Below, one piece after another: positions 21,698 through 32,277 of a stretch of DNA of 64,000 bases. The notes under the pieces are model-generated. The model made no database searches and was not told the DNA's origin. It was given only the letters and a program-made list of their open reading frames with translations. A program made the translations under genes and the position numbers. Numbering within the stretch: the first letter of the stretch is position 1; every line of letters starts with the position of its first letter. Origin of the DNA: Micromonospora sp. R77 (lineage in GTDB: Bacteria > Actinomycetota > Actinomycetes > Mycobacteriales > Micromonosporaceae); contig NZ_JALDST010000001.1 of the NCBI RefSeq assembly GCF_022747945.1, forward strand, positions 1,984,001 through 2,048,000. Direction: 5' to 3'.

Positions 21698-22651
21698 TCA
21701 GAGGATCGCGTCGAGGGCGTCCAGGTCCTCGTCGGTCGGCTGCCAGACGCCCGCCTCGGCGTTGGCGCGGACCTGCTCGGGCGTGGTGGCACCGGCGATC
21801 ACCGAGGTCACCGCCGGCTGGGCGGCGAGCCCACCGATGGCCACCTGGAGCATGCTGAGCCCGCGCTCGGCCGCGTACGCCTCGATCGCCTCGATGGTGT
21901 CCCAGTTCGCGGCGGCGAGACGCTCGGCGTACCGGCCGCCGCCGGAGAGCCGGCTGCCGGTGGGCGGGGCCTGGTCGCGCCGGTACTTGCCGGTGAGCAG
22001 GCCGTTGGCGAGCGGGAAGAACGGCAGCATGCCGAGGCCGAACCGCTCGCAGGCGGGGATGACCTCGGCCTCGACGGAGCGCTCCAGCAGCGAGTAGTGG
22101 TTCTGCGCGGAGATGAAGCGGGCCCTGCCCTGGGAGGAGGCGGTCCAGTCGGCGTCGGCGATCTGCCAGCCGGCGAAGTTGGAGTTGCCGAGGTAGCGCA
22201 CCTTGCCGGCGCGGACCAGGTCGTCCAGGGCGGCGAGGGTCTCGTCGATCGGGGTGCCCGGGTCGGGTTCGTGCATCTGGTAGAGGTCGATGTGGTCGGT
22301 GTCGAGCCGGCGCAGCGACGCCTCGACGGCCCGGGCGATGTAGCGCCGCGCGCCCCGGGCGCCGTGGTCGGGGCCGTTGAGCCCGTGCATGTCCATGCCG
22401 AACTTGGTCGCCACCACCACGTCGTCGCGGCGGCCCTTGAGCGCCTGGCCGAGCAACTCCTCCGAACCGCCCTGCGGCTCACCGTAGATGTCGGCGGTGT
22501 CGAAGAAGTTGATCCCGGCGTCGAGGGCGGCGTCGACGACCGCGCGGGTGCCGTCGAGGTCGAGCTTGCGGCCGAAGTTGTTGCAGCCGACGCCGACGAC
22601 GGACACCACGAGCCCGGAGTCGCCCAGCCGGCGGTAGGTCATCTCAGTCAC
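21698..22651 (-). CDS. Aldo/keto reductase
   Basis: A 317-residue NADPH-type aldo/keto reductase barrel. The catalytic set is visible: Asp and Tyr in FFDTADIYG near residue 50, Lys in VVVATKFG near 80 and His in LYQMHEPD near 123. It belongs to the YghZ/YajO-like Kv-beta side of the family (NHYSLLER, PFFPLANGLLTGKY). GTG 22651 is used because GGTGG stands five bases upstream; ATG 22642 is the alternative. It has its own downstream terminator and repeats upstream, so it is probably monocistronic. The physiological substrate cannot be inferred. Confidence 0.88.
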   Translation of the reverse strand: MTEMTYRRLGDSGLVVSVVGVGCNNFGRKLDLDGTRAVVDAALDAGINFFDTADIYGEPQGGSEELLGQALKGRRDDVVVATKFGMDMHGLNGPDHGARGARRYIARAVEASLRRLDTDHIDLYQMHEPDPGTPIDETLAALDDLVRAGKVRYLGNSNFAGWQIADADWTASSQGRARFISAQNHYSLLERSVEAEVIPACERFGLGMLPFFPLANGLLTGKYRRDQAPPTGSRLSGGGRYAERLAAANWDTIEAIEAYAAERGLSMLQVAIGGLAAQPAVTSVIAGATTPEQVRANAEAGVWQPTDEDLDALDAIL

Positions 22652-22672
22652 GAGATCCACCCTATGCCGGCT

Positions 22673-22720
22673 GTTAAGAGGGGGCCCCTTCACAACGTCT
22701 GGCGTTAACAGGGGGCCCCT
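22673..22720. repeat. Two copies of a 17-bp repeat GTTAAsAGGGGGCCCCT
   Basis: GTTAAGAGGGGGCCCCT (22673-22689) and GTTAACAGGGGGCCCCT (22704-22720) differ at one base, are in direct orientation and start 31 bases apart. They fill the space between the ABC-F stop and the aldo/keto reductase start. Each contains the self-complementary GGGGCCCC, so the pair could form a hairpin. From memory, similar elements recur between genes in Micromonospora; this is not proven here. Confidence 0.7.
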
Positions 22721-22724
22721 CCTT

Positions 22725-24404
<1,680 letters not shown>

Positions 24405-24445
24405 GCCGGCATCCTGCCCGAGCGACCGGGGCGGCCGACACCCGA

Positions 24446-25063
24446 TTACCGGGTGACCCGCAGCACCCGGTAGCCCTTCTGGCTGGCCTGCCGCTCCACC
24501 TGCCAGCCCTGCTCGTCGACGAGCCACCGGTGCAGCGAGTCGCCGCCGAGGTGCCGGGCGACCACCAGCCAGGCGACGCCGTCCGGGGCGAGCCGCGGCA
24601 GCCAGCGGCGCAGCAGCTCGTGCAGGTCGCTCTTGCCGATCCGGATCGGCGGGTTGGACCAGATCTCGGCGAACGAGACGTCGGCCGGTACGTCGTCGGG
24701 GGCGGCGACCCGGACCCGGTCGGCGGCACCGACCCGGGCGGCGTTGGCGGCGGTGAGGTCGCGGGCGCGCTGGTTGACGTCGACCGCCCAGACCGTGGCG
24801 GTGGGCGCGTGGTCGGCGAGCACGCAGGTGATCGGCCCGAAGCCGCAGCCGAGGTCGAGCAGTGCCCCGGTGGTGTCGGGGGCGGGCAGTTCGGCCTTGC
24901 GCAGCAGCACGGCGGTGCCGGCGTCCAGCCGGTCGGCGGAGAAGACCCCGCCGGCCGAGGTCAGCGTGTAGTCGCGCCCGGCGACGGAGAACTCGACCTC
25001 GCGCGGGTGGGCGGTGGTCGCGGGTTCAGCGGTGAAGTAGTGGTCGCCGGTCACGTCGCGCAT
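24446..25063 (-). CDS. RsmC-like class I methyltransferase (16S rRNA guanine-N2 type)
   Basis: A 205-residue SAM-dependent methyltransferase. SAM motif I LLDLGCGFGPITCVLA is near residue 75, and the catalytic SNPPIRIGK (NPP[FY]-like motif of guanine/adenine amino-methyltransferases) is near 143. It matches the C-terminal catalytic half of RsmC, which methylates G1207 of 16S rRNA. Actinobacterial members are single-domain, as here. ATG 25063 has no Shine-Dalgarno, and CACGGT lies six bases upstream, so the mRNA may be leaderless. It shares a 116-base divergent region with the next gene. Confidence 0.82.
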   Translation of the reverse strand: MRDVTGDHYFTAEPATTAHPREVEFSVAGRDYTLTSAGGVFSADRLDAGTAVLLRKAELPAPDTTGALLDLGCGFGPITCVLADHAPTATVWAVDVNQRARDLTAANAARVGAADRVRVAAPDDVPADVSFAEIWSNPPIRIGKSDLHELLRRWLPRLAPDGVAWLVVARHLGGDSLHRWLVDEQGWQVERQASQKGYRVLRVTR

Positions 25064-25166
25064 TGTCGCACCGTGCCGGGCCCGGCTCGTCGACGGTGGG
25101 CGGGCGCAGTGCGACGCCACCTCGCCAGAATTTCCCGATATTACCCCCGAAAGGGATATTCAGCCC

Positions 25167-25172
25167 TAGTGT
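25167..25172 (+). promoter_or_regulatory. Likely -10 element of a leaderless transcript
   Basis: TAGTGT ends seven bases before ATG 25180, with GTGCGAC between and no Shine-Dalgarno sequence. No good -35 was found 17-18 bases upstream. The arrangement repeats that at 12834. Confidence 0.4.
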
Positions 25173-25179
25173 GTGCGAC

Positions 25180-26247
25180 ATGGTGTATCGGTACGAGTCC
25201 GCTGAGGACGCCTTCCTGGAGTCCCCGGAGCCGGGAGCCGACCCGTCGGCGCCCGGCGTCGGTGCGCCCCCTCCCGCAGGCCCCTCCCCCTCCCGCTTCC
25301 CCACCCCGTCGCTGCCCCGGCCCACCCGGGCGGTCCACCCGTCGCTCCCGCCGGCGGCCCGGCCCACCGTGCCGGTGCCCAGCACGCCGATCCCCCCGGC
25401 CGCGCCCACCACGCTCAGCCAGGTGTACGCGGGCACGCCGCCGCCCCGCCAGCCCCGGACCGACCGGAGCGGCGGGGGACGCGCCTGGCGGGTGCTCATC
25501 GGCGGTGCCGCCGTCGTGGCGCTGCTGGCACTCAGCGGACTGGCCGGCGCGGCACTGCTCAAGGACCGGCAGGTCGTACCGGAGCCGGTCGCACCCACGC
25601 CGCAGCCCCAGGCCGAGCAGTCCGCCGCCACCTCGGGGCACGACCTGGACTCGCGGGACACCGACCAGGTGGCGCTCACCGTCAAGGAGGTCTTCCCGGG
25701 CCGGACACTGGTGGTCACCGACGGCCGGCCCGCCTACCGGGTGCTCAAGACGCAGGCCAGCACCAGCTGCGCGGTCGCCGCCACGGACGAGGTCGCCGAC
25801 CTGCTGGTCCGCCTCGGCTGCAACCAGGTGGTCCGGGCCACCCTGCGCTCCCCCGACGGCGACTACCTGCTCACCGCGGGCCTGCTCAACCTGACCGACC
25901 TGGCCAGCGCCCAGCGGGTCCGGGACCGGCTCCGGCAGCTGCTCGACGAACGGCAGGGCCGGTTCCGGGGCATGACCGCCGGCGACGACACCGAGGCGGT
26001 GGCGACTTCCGCCGCCCGGGTCGGCTGGCAGGTACGCGGCCACTACCTCGCGTACTGCCTGGTCACCCGGGCCGACGGCGAACGGGTCGGCACCGACGAC
26101 GCGAAGGCGCGGGAGGCCCTGACCGACCTGGTCCAGCAGTACCTCAGCCGTGGGGTGCTGGAGCGCCGGGCGAACGGCGGGATCACCGGGCAGCCCACCC
26201 CGCGGGAGAGCACCGCCGACCAGGAGAACTCCCGCGGCGAGAACTGA
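25180..26247 (+). CDS. Single-pass membrane protein of unknown function with Pro-rich N-terminus
   Basis: A 355-residue protein. Residues 1-100 are a Pro/Ala-rich, probably cytoplasmic and disordered segment. One membrane helix is at about 104-127 (VLIGGAAVVALLALSGLAGAA). The rest is an extracellular domain of about 225 residues with two or three cysteines (SCAVAA, LGCNQVV, YCLVTR). The outer part contains GRTLVVTDGRPAYRVLK and LTDLASAQRVRDRL; I recognise no named family. ATG 25180 is preferred over the in-frame ATG 25063 because the leaderless -10 element precedes it. It lies opposite the rsmC-like gene. Possibly a cell-envelope protein. Confidence 0.7.
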   Translation: MVYRYESAEDAFLESPEPGADPSAPGVGAPPPAGPSPSRFPTPSLPRPTRAVHPSLPPAARPTVPVPSTPIPPAAPTTLSQVYAGTPPPRQPRTDRSGGGRAWRVLIGGAAVVALLALSGLAGAALLKDRQVVPEPVAPTPQPQAEQSAATSGHDLDSRDTDQVALTVKEVFPGRTLVVTDGRPAYRVLKTQASTSCAVAATDEVADLLVRLGCNQVVRATLRSPDGDYLLTAGLLNLTDLASAQRVRDRLRQLLDERQGRFRGMTAGDDTEAVATSAARVGWQVRGHYLAYCLVTRADGERVGTDDAKAREALTDLVQQYLSRGVLERRANGGITGQPTPRESTADQENSRGEN

Positions 26248-26308
26248 ACGTCCGTCGGGAAGGGCCGGTCGACCCTCGGGGTGGACCGGCCCGTTCGACG
26301 TGGGCCGG

Positions 26309-27142
26309 TCAGCCCTCGGCGACGGGCACCCGCAGCCGCCGGGTGAGGTCGGCGCGGCGGGCGTACTCGGCCGGGTCGGTGGGGTAGCCCACCGCCACCA
26401 GGGTCAGCCCGTGCGCGCCGGCCACGGTCACCTCGCTGGAGCGTTCCCGGCGGGTGAGCAGGCCGGCCGGCCACTCGACCGGCCGGCGGCCGTCCCCGGC
26501 CACCAGCATCGCCCCGACCAGGCTGCGCACCATCGCCTGGCAGAACGCGTCGGCCTGGACGGTGGCCACCAGGATGCCGTCCGGGTCCCGCCGCCAGTCC
26601 AGCCGGGTCACCTCGCGCAGCGTGGTGGCGTGCTCCTTGCGCCGGCAGTACGCCGCGAAGTCGTGCTCCCCCACCAGGCCGGCCGCGGCGGCGTTCAGCG
26701 CGTCCAGGTCCAGCGGCTTCGGCCAGGCGAGCGTGTCGTGCCGGCGCAGCGGCTCGGCACCCCAGGGGGCGTCGGTCACCCGGTACTCGTAGCGGCGGTA
26801 GGTGGCCGAGAAGCGGGCGTCGAAGTCGCTGGGGACCTCGGTCATCGCCCGGACCCGCACGTCGGTGGGGAGCAGCCGGGCCAGCCGGCGCAGCAGCCGC
26901 CCGTCGTGCTCCCGCCACACCGTGGCAGGCAGGTCGAGGTGGCAGACCTGGCCGGTGGCGTGCACCCCGGCGTCGGTGCGACCGGCCACGGTCAGCCCGG
27001 TCGCGGTGCCGGCGCCGAGCACCAGGTCCAGCGTCTCGACGAGCACCCCGGCGACCGTGCGCCGGGTCGGCTGGGGCGCCCAGCCGGAGAAGTCGGTGCC
27101 GTCGTACGACACGTCCAGCCGGAGCCGGATCCGCTCGTCCAC
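26309..27142 (-). CDS. truA: tRNA pseudouridine(38-40) synthase TruA
   Basis: A 277-residue pseudouridine synthase acting on the anticodon arm of tRNA. The catalytic Asp is in AGRTDAGVHA near residue 57, and LDVSYDGTDFSGW opens the protein. YRRYEYRV and AFCQAMVRSLVG are further family motifs. GTG 27142 has GGGAGG six bases upstream. It is the last gene of the alpha-operon group, after rplQ, as in many actinobacteria, but a very stable hairpin separates the two. Confidence 0.95.
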   Translation of the reverse strand: MDERIRLRLDVSYDGTDFSGWAPQPTRRTVAGVLVETLDLVLGAGTATGLTVAGRTDAGVHATGQVCHLDLPATVWREHDGRLLRRLARLLPTDVRVRAMTEVPSDFDARFSATYRRYEYRVTDAPWGAEPLRRHDTLAWPKPLDLDALNAAAAGLVGEHDFAAYCRRKEHATTLREVTRLDWRRDPDGILVATVQADAFCQAMVRSLVGAMLVAGDGRRPVEWPAGLLTRRERSSEVTVAGAHGLTLVAVGYPTDPAEYARRADLTRRLRVPVAEG

Positions 27143-27161
27143 CTCGTACCTCCCGGTCACG

Positions 27162-27206
27162 GCGTCGGGCCCGGCACCCCCACGGGAGGGGTGCCGGGCC
27201 CGACGC
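27162..27206 (-). terminator. Very stable hairpin between rplQ and truA
   Basis: A perfect 19-bp stem (27162-27180 with 27188-27206) and a seven-base loop begin 12 bases after the rplQ stop. No T-tract follows. It is likely to terminate or trim the ribosomal transcript so that truA is made at a lower level. Confidence 0.65.
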
Positions 27207-27218
27207 TGCTGCCTGTGC

Positions 27219-27797
27219 TCAGGCCTTGTTCTCGGTGGCCTCGGTGGCCTCGTCGCTGTCCTCGCGGGCGGCGGCGGTGTCACCGGAGGCGTGCACCGGG
27301 GCCTCGGAGTCCTGGTCGACGTCGGCGTCCGCCGGGGTCGACTTCGGGGTCTCCTCGGCCGGGGCGAGCGCCTCGACCTTGTCCTGCTGGGCGGCCTTAC
27401 GGGCGGCGGTCTTCTTGTTCGCCTTGGGCTCGGCGACCTGAAGCTCCTCGACCAGCTCGATGATCGCCATCGGAGCGGCGTCACCCTTGCGCGGACCGGT
27501 CTTCACGATCCGGGTGTAGCCACCGTTGCGGTTGGCGTACCGGGGCGCGATCTGGTCGAACAGGGCGTAGACCACGTCCTTGTCCTTGACGACGCCCAGC
27601 ACCCGCCGGCGCGCGGCGAGGTCGCCCCGCTTGGCCTTGGTGATGAGCTGCTCGGCCAGCGGACGGAGCCGCCGGGCCTTCGTCTCGGTGGTCTGGATCT
27701 TTCCGTGCTGGAACAGCGCGGTGGCCAGGTTGGCCAGCATCAGCCGCTCGTGCGCGGGGCTGCCGCCGAGGCGGGGGCCCTTGGTGGGCGTGGGCAT
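27219..27797 (-). CDS. rplQ: 50S ribosomal protein L17
   Basis: A 192-residue protein. Residues 1-120 are the normal L17 fold ([21 protein letters not shown], ending VELVEEL), which lies near the polypeptide exit tunnel. The remaining 70 residues are an Ala/Glu/Asp-rich, probably disordered tail absent from E. coli L17 (127 residues). GAGGAG is eight bases upstream of the ATG. It follows rpoA by 34 bases. Confidence 0.97.
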   Translation of the reverse strand: MPTPTKGPRLGGSPAHERLMLANLATALFQHGKIQTTETKARRLRPLAEQLITKAKRGDLAARRRVLGVVKDKDVVYALFDQIAPRYANRNGGYTRIVKTGPRKGDAAPMAIIELVEELQVAEPKANKKTAARKAAQQDKVEALAPAEETPKSTPADADVDQDSEAPVHASGDTAAAREDSDEATEATENKA

Positions 27798-27831
27798 GCT
27801 TGGTGCTCCTCAGGTGTGGCGGCAGCGCGGA

Positions 27832-28854
27832 CTAGAGCTGCTCGGTCTCGCGGTAGTCGTCGGTGTCGTAGTCGGCCTCGCCGAAGGCGTCCACGACGTG
27901 CGCCGGGTCGAAGTTCGGAGCCGAGTCCTTCAGCCCGAGACCCATCCCGGCGAGCTTCATCTTGACCTCGTCGATCGACTTCTGACCGAAATTCCGGATG
28001 TCGAGGAGGTCGGCCTCGGTACGCCCGATGAGCTCACCAACGGAGTTGATGCCCTCGCGCTTGAGGCAGTTGTAGGAGCGGACGGTGAGGTCCAGCTCCT
28101 CGATCGGCAGGGCCAGGTCCGCCGCCAGCTGGGCGTCCTGCGGGGACGGCCCGATGTCGATGCCCTCGGCGGTCTCGTCCAGCTCCCGGGCCAGCCCGAA
28201 GAGCTCCACCAGCGTCGAGCCGGCCGAGGCCAGCGCGGTACGCGGGCCCATCGACGGCTTGGTCTCGACGTCGATGATCAGCCGGTCGAAGTCGGTCCGC
28301 TGCTCGACCCGGGTCGCCTCGACGCGGTACGTCACCTTGAGCACCGGCGAGTAGATCGAGTCGACCGGGATCCGGCCGATCTCGGCGCCGGCCTGCTTGT
28401 TCTGCGCCGCCGTGACGTAGCCACGACCCCGCTCGACGGTCAGCTCCATGTCGAGCCGGCCCTTGCCGTTCAGGGTGGCGAGCTTCAGGTCCGGGTTGTG
28501 CACCGAGACACCGGCCGGCGGCTGGATGTCACCGGCGGTCACGTCGCCCGGGCCCTGCTTGCGCAGGTACATGCTGACCGGCTCGTCGTGCTCGGAGCTG
28601 ACGCAGAGCTCCTTGATGTTCATGACGAGCTCGACCACGTCCTCCTTGACACCGGGGATGGTGGTGAACTCGTGCAGAACACCGTCGATCTTGATCGAGG
28701 TGACCGCCGCACCCGGGATGGACGACAGCAGCGTACGCCGCAGCGAGTTGCCCAGGGTGTAGCCGAAGCCCGGCTCCAGCGGCTCGATGGTGAACCGGGA
28801 GCGGGTCTCGTTGATCGACTCTTCGGAGAGAGACGGTCGCTGGCTGATGAGCAT
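27832..28854 (-). CDS. rpoA: RNA polymerase alpha subunit
   Basis: A 340-residue subunit. The N-terminal assembly domain (about 1-230) carries [21 protein letters not shown]. The C-terminal domain (about 250-310) carries [22 protein letters not shown] and the [14 protein letters not shown] helix-hairpin-helix region that contacts UP elements and activators. Length is normal. It is co-transcribed between rpsD and rplQ. The acidic tail [13 protein letters not shown] is typical of actinobacteria. Confidence 0.98.
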   Translation of the reverse strand: MLISQRPSLSEESINETRSRFTIEPLEPGFGYTLGNSLRRTLLSSIPGAAVTSIKIDGVLHEFTTIPGVKEDVVELVMNIKELCVSSEHDEPVSMYLRKQGPGDVTAGDIQPPAGVSVHNPDLKLATLNGKGRLDMELTVERGRGYVTAAQNKQAGAEIGRIPVDSIYSPVLKVTYRVEATRVEQRTDFDRLIIDVETKPSMGPRTALASAGSTLVELFGLARELDETAEGIDIGPSPQDAQLAADLALPIEELDLTVRSYNCLKREGINSVGELIGRTEADLLDIRNFGQKSIDEVKMKLAGMGLGLKDSAPNFDPAHVVDAFGEADYDTDDYRETEQL

Positions 28855-28911
28855 TTCTTCTCTTCTCTTCCGGGGCGCCCGCTATTTGACGCCCACGACA
28901 CAAACTGTTCC

Positions 28912-28939
28912 GGTGGCCCGCCCCGCAGGACGGGCCACC
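28912..28939 (-). terminator. Hairpin between rpsD and rpoA
   Basis: GGTGGCCCG pairs with CGGGCCACC across a ten-base loop in the 96-base rpsD-rpoA spacer. It is probably an mRNA processing or attenuation element rather than full termination. Confidence 0.45.
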
Positions 28940-28950
28940 GCAACGAGCCC

Positions 28951-29577
28951 TTACTTGGAGTAGAGCTCGACGATCAGCTGCTCCTGGACCTGGGTGTCGA
29001 TCACCTGGCGGGCCGGGAGCGAGTGCACGAGAACCTTCATCTGGCTGGGGATGGCCTCGAGCCACGCCGGAACGCTCTTGGAGCCGGCCTCGGCGGCCGC
29101 CACGATGAACGGGGTGAGCTCCTTGCTCTTGCCCCGGACCTCGATGATGTCGTGCTCCTTGACGCGGTACGACGGGATGTCGACCTTCTTGCCGTTCACC
29201 GTGAAGTGACCGTGCTTGACCAGCTGGCGGGCCATGTCCCGGGACTTGGCGTAGCCGGCCCGGTAGACCACGTTGTCCAGCCGCGACTCGAGGATCTGCA
29301 GCAGAACCTCGCCCGTCTTGGCCTTCTTGCCGACGGCCTCTTCGTAGTAGCCGCGGAACTGCTTCTCCAGCACGCCGTAGACACGACGGGCCTTCTGCTT
29401 CTCACGGAGCTGGAGCAGGTACTCCGTCTCCTTGGTGCGGCCGCGGCCGTGCTGCCCGGGCGGGAACGGCCGGGACTCGAACGGGCACTTCGGACCATCG
29501 CACTTGCTGCCCTTGAGGAACAGCTTCATCTTCTCCCGCCGGCAACGGCGGCAGTCAGCACCGGTGTAACGAGCCAT
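28951..29577 (-). CDS. rpsD: 30S ribosomal protein S4
   Basis: A 208-residue primary 16S rRNA-binding protein. The N-terminus retains a zinc-type cysteine set (CRRCRREK, then KCDGPKC near residue 31), so this is the C+ form. The S4 RNA-binding domain [20 protein letters not shown] is near residues 98-117. It is 13 bases after rpsK. In E. coli S4 represses the alpha operon; whether that holds here is unknown. Confidence 0.98.
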   Translation of the reverse strand: MARYTGADCRRCRREKMKLFLKGSKCDGPKCPFESRPFPPGQHGRGRTKETEYLLQLREKQKARRVYGVLEKQFRGYYEEAVGKKAKTGEVLLQILESRLDNVVYRAGYAKSRDMARQLVKHGHFTVNGKKVDIPSYRVKEHDIIEVRGKSKELTPFIVAAAEAGSKSVPAWLEAIPSQMKVLVHSLPARQVIDTQVQEQLIVELYSK

Positions 29578-29590
29578 CTCTCTCTACCTC

Positions 29591-29998
29591 TCAGACCCGG
29601 CGACGCTTGGGCGGACGGCATCCGTTGTGCGGCTGCGGGGTGACGTCGGAGATCTGCCCGACCTCCAGCCCGGCGGCCTGCAGCGAACGGATGGCGGTCT
29701 CCCGGCCGGAGCCGGGGCCCTTGACGAACACGTCGACCTTCCGCATGCCGTGCTCCATGGCCCGACGCGCGGCGGCCTCGGCGGCCAGCTGCGCGGCGAA
29801 CGGAGTCGACTTGCGGGAGCCCTTGAAGCCCACCTGGCCGGAGGAGGCCCAGGAGATGACCGCACCGGTCGGGTCGGTGATCGACACGATGGTGTTGTTG
29901 AAGGTGCTCTTGATGTGCGCCTGCCCGTGGGCGACGTTCTTGCGTTCCTTGCGCCGGACCTTCTTGACGGCGGCTCCGGCACGAGCCTTCGGTGGCAT
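29591..29998 (-). CDS. rpsK: 30S ribosomal protein S11
   Basis: A 135-residue platform protein with a basic N-terminal extension. Family segments [39 protein letters not shown] and the C-terminal [13 protein letters not shown] are intact. It lies 18 bases after rpsM and 13 before rpsD in the alpha operon. Confidence 0.98.
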   Translation of the reverse strand: MPPKARAGAAVKKVRRKERKNVAHGQAHIKSTFNNTIVSITDPTGAVISWASSGQVGFKGSRKSTPFAAQLAAEAAARRAMEHGMRKVDVFVKGPGSGRETAIRSLQAAGLEVGQISDVTPQPHNGCRPPKRRRV

Positions 29999-30016
29999 AA
30001 GTCTGTGCGCTCCTAG

Positions 30017-30397
30017 TTACTTCTTGCCGGGCTTCTTCTTGCCGGCGACGGTCCGCTTCGGGCCCTTCCGGGTACGCGCGTTGGTCTTGGTGCGCTGACC
30101 GCGCACGGGCAGACCACGGCGGTGCCGGATACCGGCGTAGCAGCCGATCTCGACCTTGCGGCGGATGTCAGCGGCGACCTCGCGGCGCAGGTCGCCTTCA
30201 ACCTTGTAGTTGCCCTCGATGTGGTTGCGGAGCTGGACCAGCTCCTCGTCCGTGAGGTCCCGGACCCGCTTGTCCGGCGAGATGCCGGTCGCGGCGAGCG
30301 TCTCCAGGGCACGGGTACGACCGACCCCGAAGATGTAGGTGAGCGCGATCTCCATCCGCTTCTCGCGGGGGAGGTCGACGCCGACTAGACGTGCCAT
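30017..30397 (-). CDS. rpsM: 30S ribosomal protein S13
   Basis: A 126-residue head protein that contacts the P-site tRNA and L5. It begins [20 protein letters not shown] and ends in the basic tail GKKKPGKK. The helix-turn-helix [10 protein letters not shown] and the [19 protein letters not shown] segment are canonical. ATG 30397 is chosen by family N-terminus; an upstream in-frame start would add 17 unrelated residues. A 263-base spacer separates it from rpmJ. Confidence 0.98.
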   Translation of the reverse strand: MARLVGVDLPREKRMEIALTYIFGVGRTRALETLAATGISPDKRVRDLTDEELVQLRNHIEGNYKVEGDLRREVAADIRRKVEIGCYAGIRHRRGLPVRGQRTKTNARTRKGPKRTVAGKKKPGKK

Positions 30398-30660
30398 GTG
30401 CGGGCGTACTCCTCGTGATGTTGTGGCGGAGGTGTGGACCCGTCCCACCCCGCTACCGGCCGTCCCGTCCTTCCGACGCCTTCAGCGCCGGCGACCGGGA
30501 TCGGTCGCTGCCCGAGCGGGCCCCGGCCTCCGACCGGGGGTCAACCACGATTGAGTACGCGCTGCGTACCGCTCGCGGCTGGGACGAGCATGGTGATGTG
30601 TTTCGGGATCTACGACACCCGGGCCGTCCGACCGGCCGCCTCACGACCGGTGGGACTGGT

Positions 30661-30774
30661 TCAGCCCTGGCGCTGCTTGTGGCGCGGGTCGGTGCAGATG
30701 ACCATGACCCGGCCGTGCCGGCGAATGACCCGGCACTTGTTGCAGATCCTCTTGACGCTCGGCTTGACCTTCAC
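30661..30774 (-). CDS. rpmJ: 50S ribosomal protein L36
   Basis: A 37-residue zinc protein, too short for usual ORF cut-offs. It reads [17 protein letters not shown] and ends PRHKQRQG. Three cysteines (residues 11, 14 and 27) and His32 give the CCCH zinc set, so it is the zinc-binding C+ form. The GTG start has GTAAGG upstream. It is located between infA and rpsM as in most bacteria. Confidence 0.97.
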   Translation of the reverse strand: MKVKPSVKRICNKCRVIRRHGRVMVICTDPRHKQRQG

Positions 30775-30865
30775 GGTTGCCTTACTTCCCATCTGGCCCG
30801 GAGGCGCGCAGGCGCGACGCCGGACGTCGAAGACGGACACGGGGACTTCCCGGCCGTCGTCAGGC

Positions 30866-31087
30866 TTACTTGTAGCGGTAGACGATGCGCCCGCGGGTCA
30901 GGTCGTACGGCGAGAGTTCGACGACGACACGGTCCTCCGGCAGGATGCGGATGTAGTGCTGCCGCATCTTGCCACTGATGTGAGCCAGCACCTTGTGACC
31001 GTTCGCGAGCTCCACCCGGAACATGGCGTTCGGCAGGGGCTCGATGACCCGACCCTCGATCTCGATGGCTCCGTCTTTTTTCGGCAT
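30866..31087 (-). CDS. infA: Translation initiation factor IF-1
   Basis: A 73-residue OB-fold protein that occupies the ribosomal A site during initiation. It begins [20 protein letters not shown] and ends [11 protein letters not shown]; length is exactly typical. ATG 31087 is set by the family. It is first gene of the infA-rpmJ-rpsM-rpsK-rpsD-rpoA-rplQ unit; a candidate promoter lies 155-185 bases upstream. Confidence 0.98.
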   Translation of the reverse strand: MPKKDGAIEIEGRVIEPLPNAMFRVELANGHKVLAHISGKMRQHYIRILPEDRVVVELSPYDLTRGRIVYRYK

Positions 31088-31241
31088 GTCCTCCGCTGTC
31101 CTGACGTCGGTTACTCCGGACGGCCCACAACGTCTTACACGAGCCCTGACCAAGATCAGATGGCTCGAGCCAGCCGCGGCTCCGACTCCCACCGAAGCGC
31201 AGGGTGGGCATGCCGGAGTGGACGCTGTGCGCCGATCAGAA

Positions 31242-31271
31242 AGTGTACGCCCGCCTGCGGGGCGTCGCCAA
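31242..31271 (-). promoter_or_regulatory. Candidate promoter for the infA operon
   Basis: TTGGCG (31266-31271) and TACACT (31242-31247) are separated by 18 bases on the minus strand. The TACACT hexamer is identical to the -10 proposed for rpoB. Confidence 0.45.
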
Positions 31272-31317
31272 ACCGGCCACCCGGCCGGACGGCGAAGAGG
31301 CTGGCACGTGAGTCAGC

Positions 31318-31818
31318 TCACCGCGAGCGCCGGCCCCGACCCGCCCGCCGGGTCCGACGCCCGGCGTCCCGTCGCAGCTCGCCGGAGCCGACACCGCCCA
31401 CGGTACGCAGCACCAGCAGCGCACCCCACGGACCCAGCACCCAGGCCGGCCAGTAGTAGCCGACATGTTGCGAGCCGAGGCTGGACAGCAGCCAGATCAC
31501 GTTCACGATCGCCGCCACCCGCAGCCAGGGCAGCCACACGTCGAGCAGCCAACCGGGCCGCTCGGATGCCGGTGCGACCGCAGGGGCCGGCCGCGCCCCG
31601 GCGGCCGGGGGTGTCGGCTGGTGGGGCACCACGTTCGACCGCTCCACCAGCGCCGGCCCGGGCAGGTCGGCCAACACCGCGCCGAGTTCCGCGTACGTCT
31701 TGGCGGCGTAGGCCCGCTGGAGGCGCTCGTCGTACTCGTGCAGGTCGAGCCGGCCCTCCTCCAGCGCCAGCCGGAGCCGCTCTGCCGTCTCCTGCCGGTC
31801 CGCGTCGCCCGCCCGCAT
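31318..31818 (-). CDS. DUF1707 domain membrane protein
   Basis: A 166-residue protein. The N-terminal 53 residues are a clear DUF1707 domain (MRAGDADRQETAERLRLAL, then LDLHEYDERLQRAYAAKTYAEL). A Pro-rich linker and two hydrophobic helices (about 100-120 and 125-143) follow, then a basic tail. DUF1707 proteins are common in actinobacteria, often with a C-terminal membrane segment, and lack a known function. ATG 31818 is preferred over two upstream in-frame ATGs because GAGGGG lies nine bases before it and the domain starts at once. It sits between map and infA, an unusual place. Confidence 0.8.
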   Translation of the reverse strand: MRAGDADRQETAERLRLALEEGRLDLHEYDERLQRAYAAKTYAELGAVLADLPGPALVERSNVVPHQPTPPAAGARPAPAVAPASERPGWLLDVWLPWLRVAAIVNVIWLLSSLGSQHVGYYWPAWVLGPWGALLVLRTVGGVGSGELRRDAGRRTRRAGRGRRSR

Positions 31819-32277
31819 GCCGTCCCGCCCCTCCATGCCGGCAAGCATGCCACCGCAGTGCCACCGGCCGGAGTCCCGTCGGCATGGTGCACCTCAGGTC
31901 GCCGGCGTGACGGCGCCGGGTCCGCCACGACCAGCCACCGTCCTTTTGGCGGAGCGGACCGAAACGCGTGTCCCGCCGGGCGCCGACGGGAGCAGGGAAC
32001 CGGGCAGATGGCGCGGACCGTCGCCGCGCCGGGTCGAGCGAAAACCCGCAGATACCCACGCGGGCCGGACCATCCCGATTGACGTCACTGATTGTGACCA
32101 AGGTTGACGCCCGAGTATTCGACGTATAGGTTTTCGTTCGTCGGCATCGCCGACAAAGACGGGGGAAATAATCGCGGTGCGCTCCAGGTGGAGCGCACCC
32201 TCGTTTGCCGCCGTCTCCGGCCAGGCCGCCGTCTGCTCATTGCTTTCGGCGTACGACAGGAGATTGGAGACAGATCC
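31819..32277. other. Intergenic region between the DUF1707 gene and the secreted small protein
   Basis: These 459 bases hold no supportable gene. The right half (about 32080-32280) is markedly poorer in GC than the rest of the window. TTGACG at 32103 with TATAGG 15 bases on is the nearest promoter-like pair for the rightward gene, but the spacing is short. Nothing else was seen. Confidence 0.4.

Noticed and set aside
22673..22720. CRISPR array
   Set aside because: Only two short copies, a 14-base spacer and no cas genes.
30398..30660. Extra gene or promoter in the rpmJ-rpsM spacer
   Set aside because: Only small hairpins such as GTACGC-AGC-GCGTAC and a TTGACC without a partner were seen; no coding frame has domain-like sequence.
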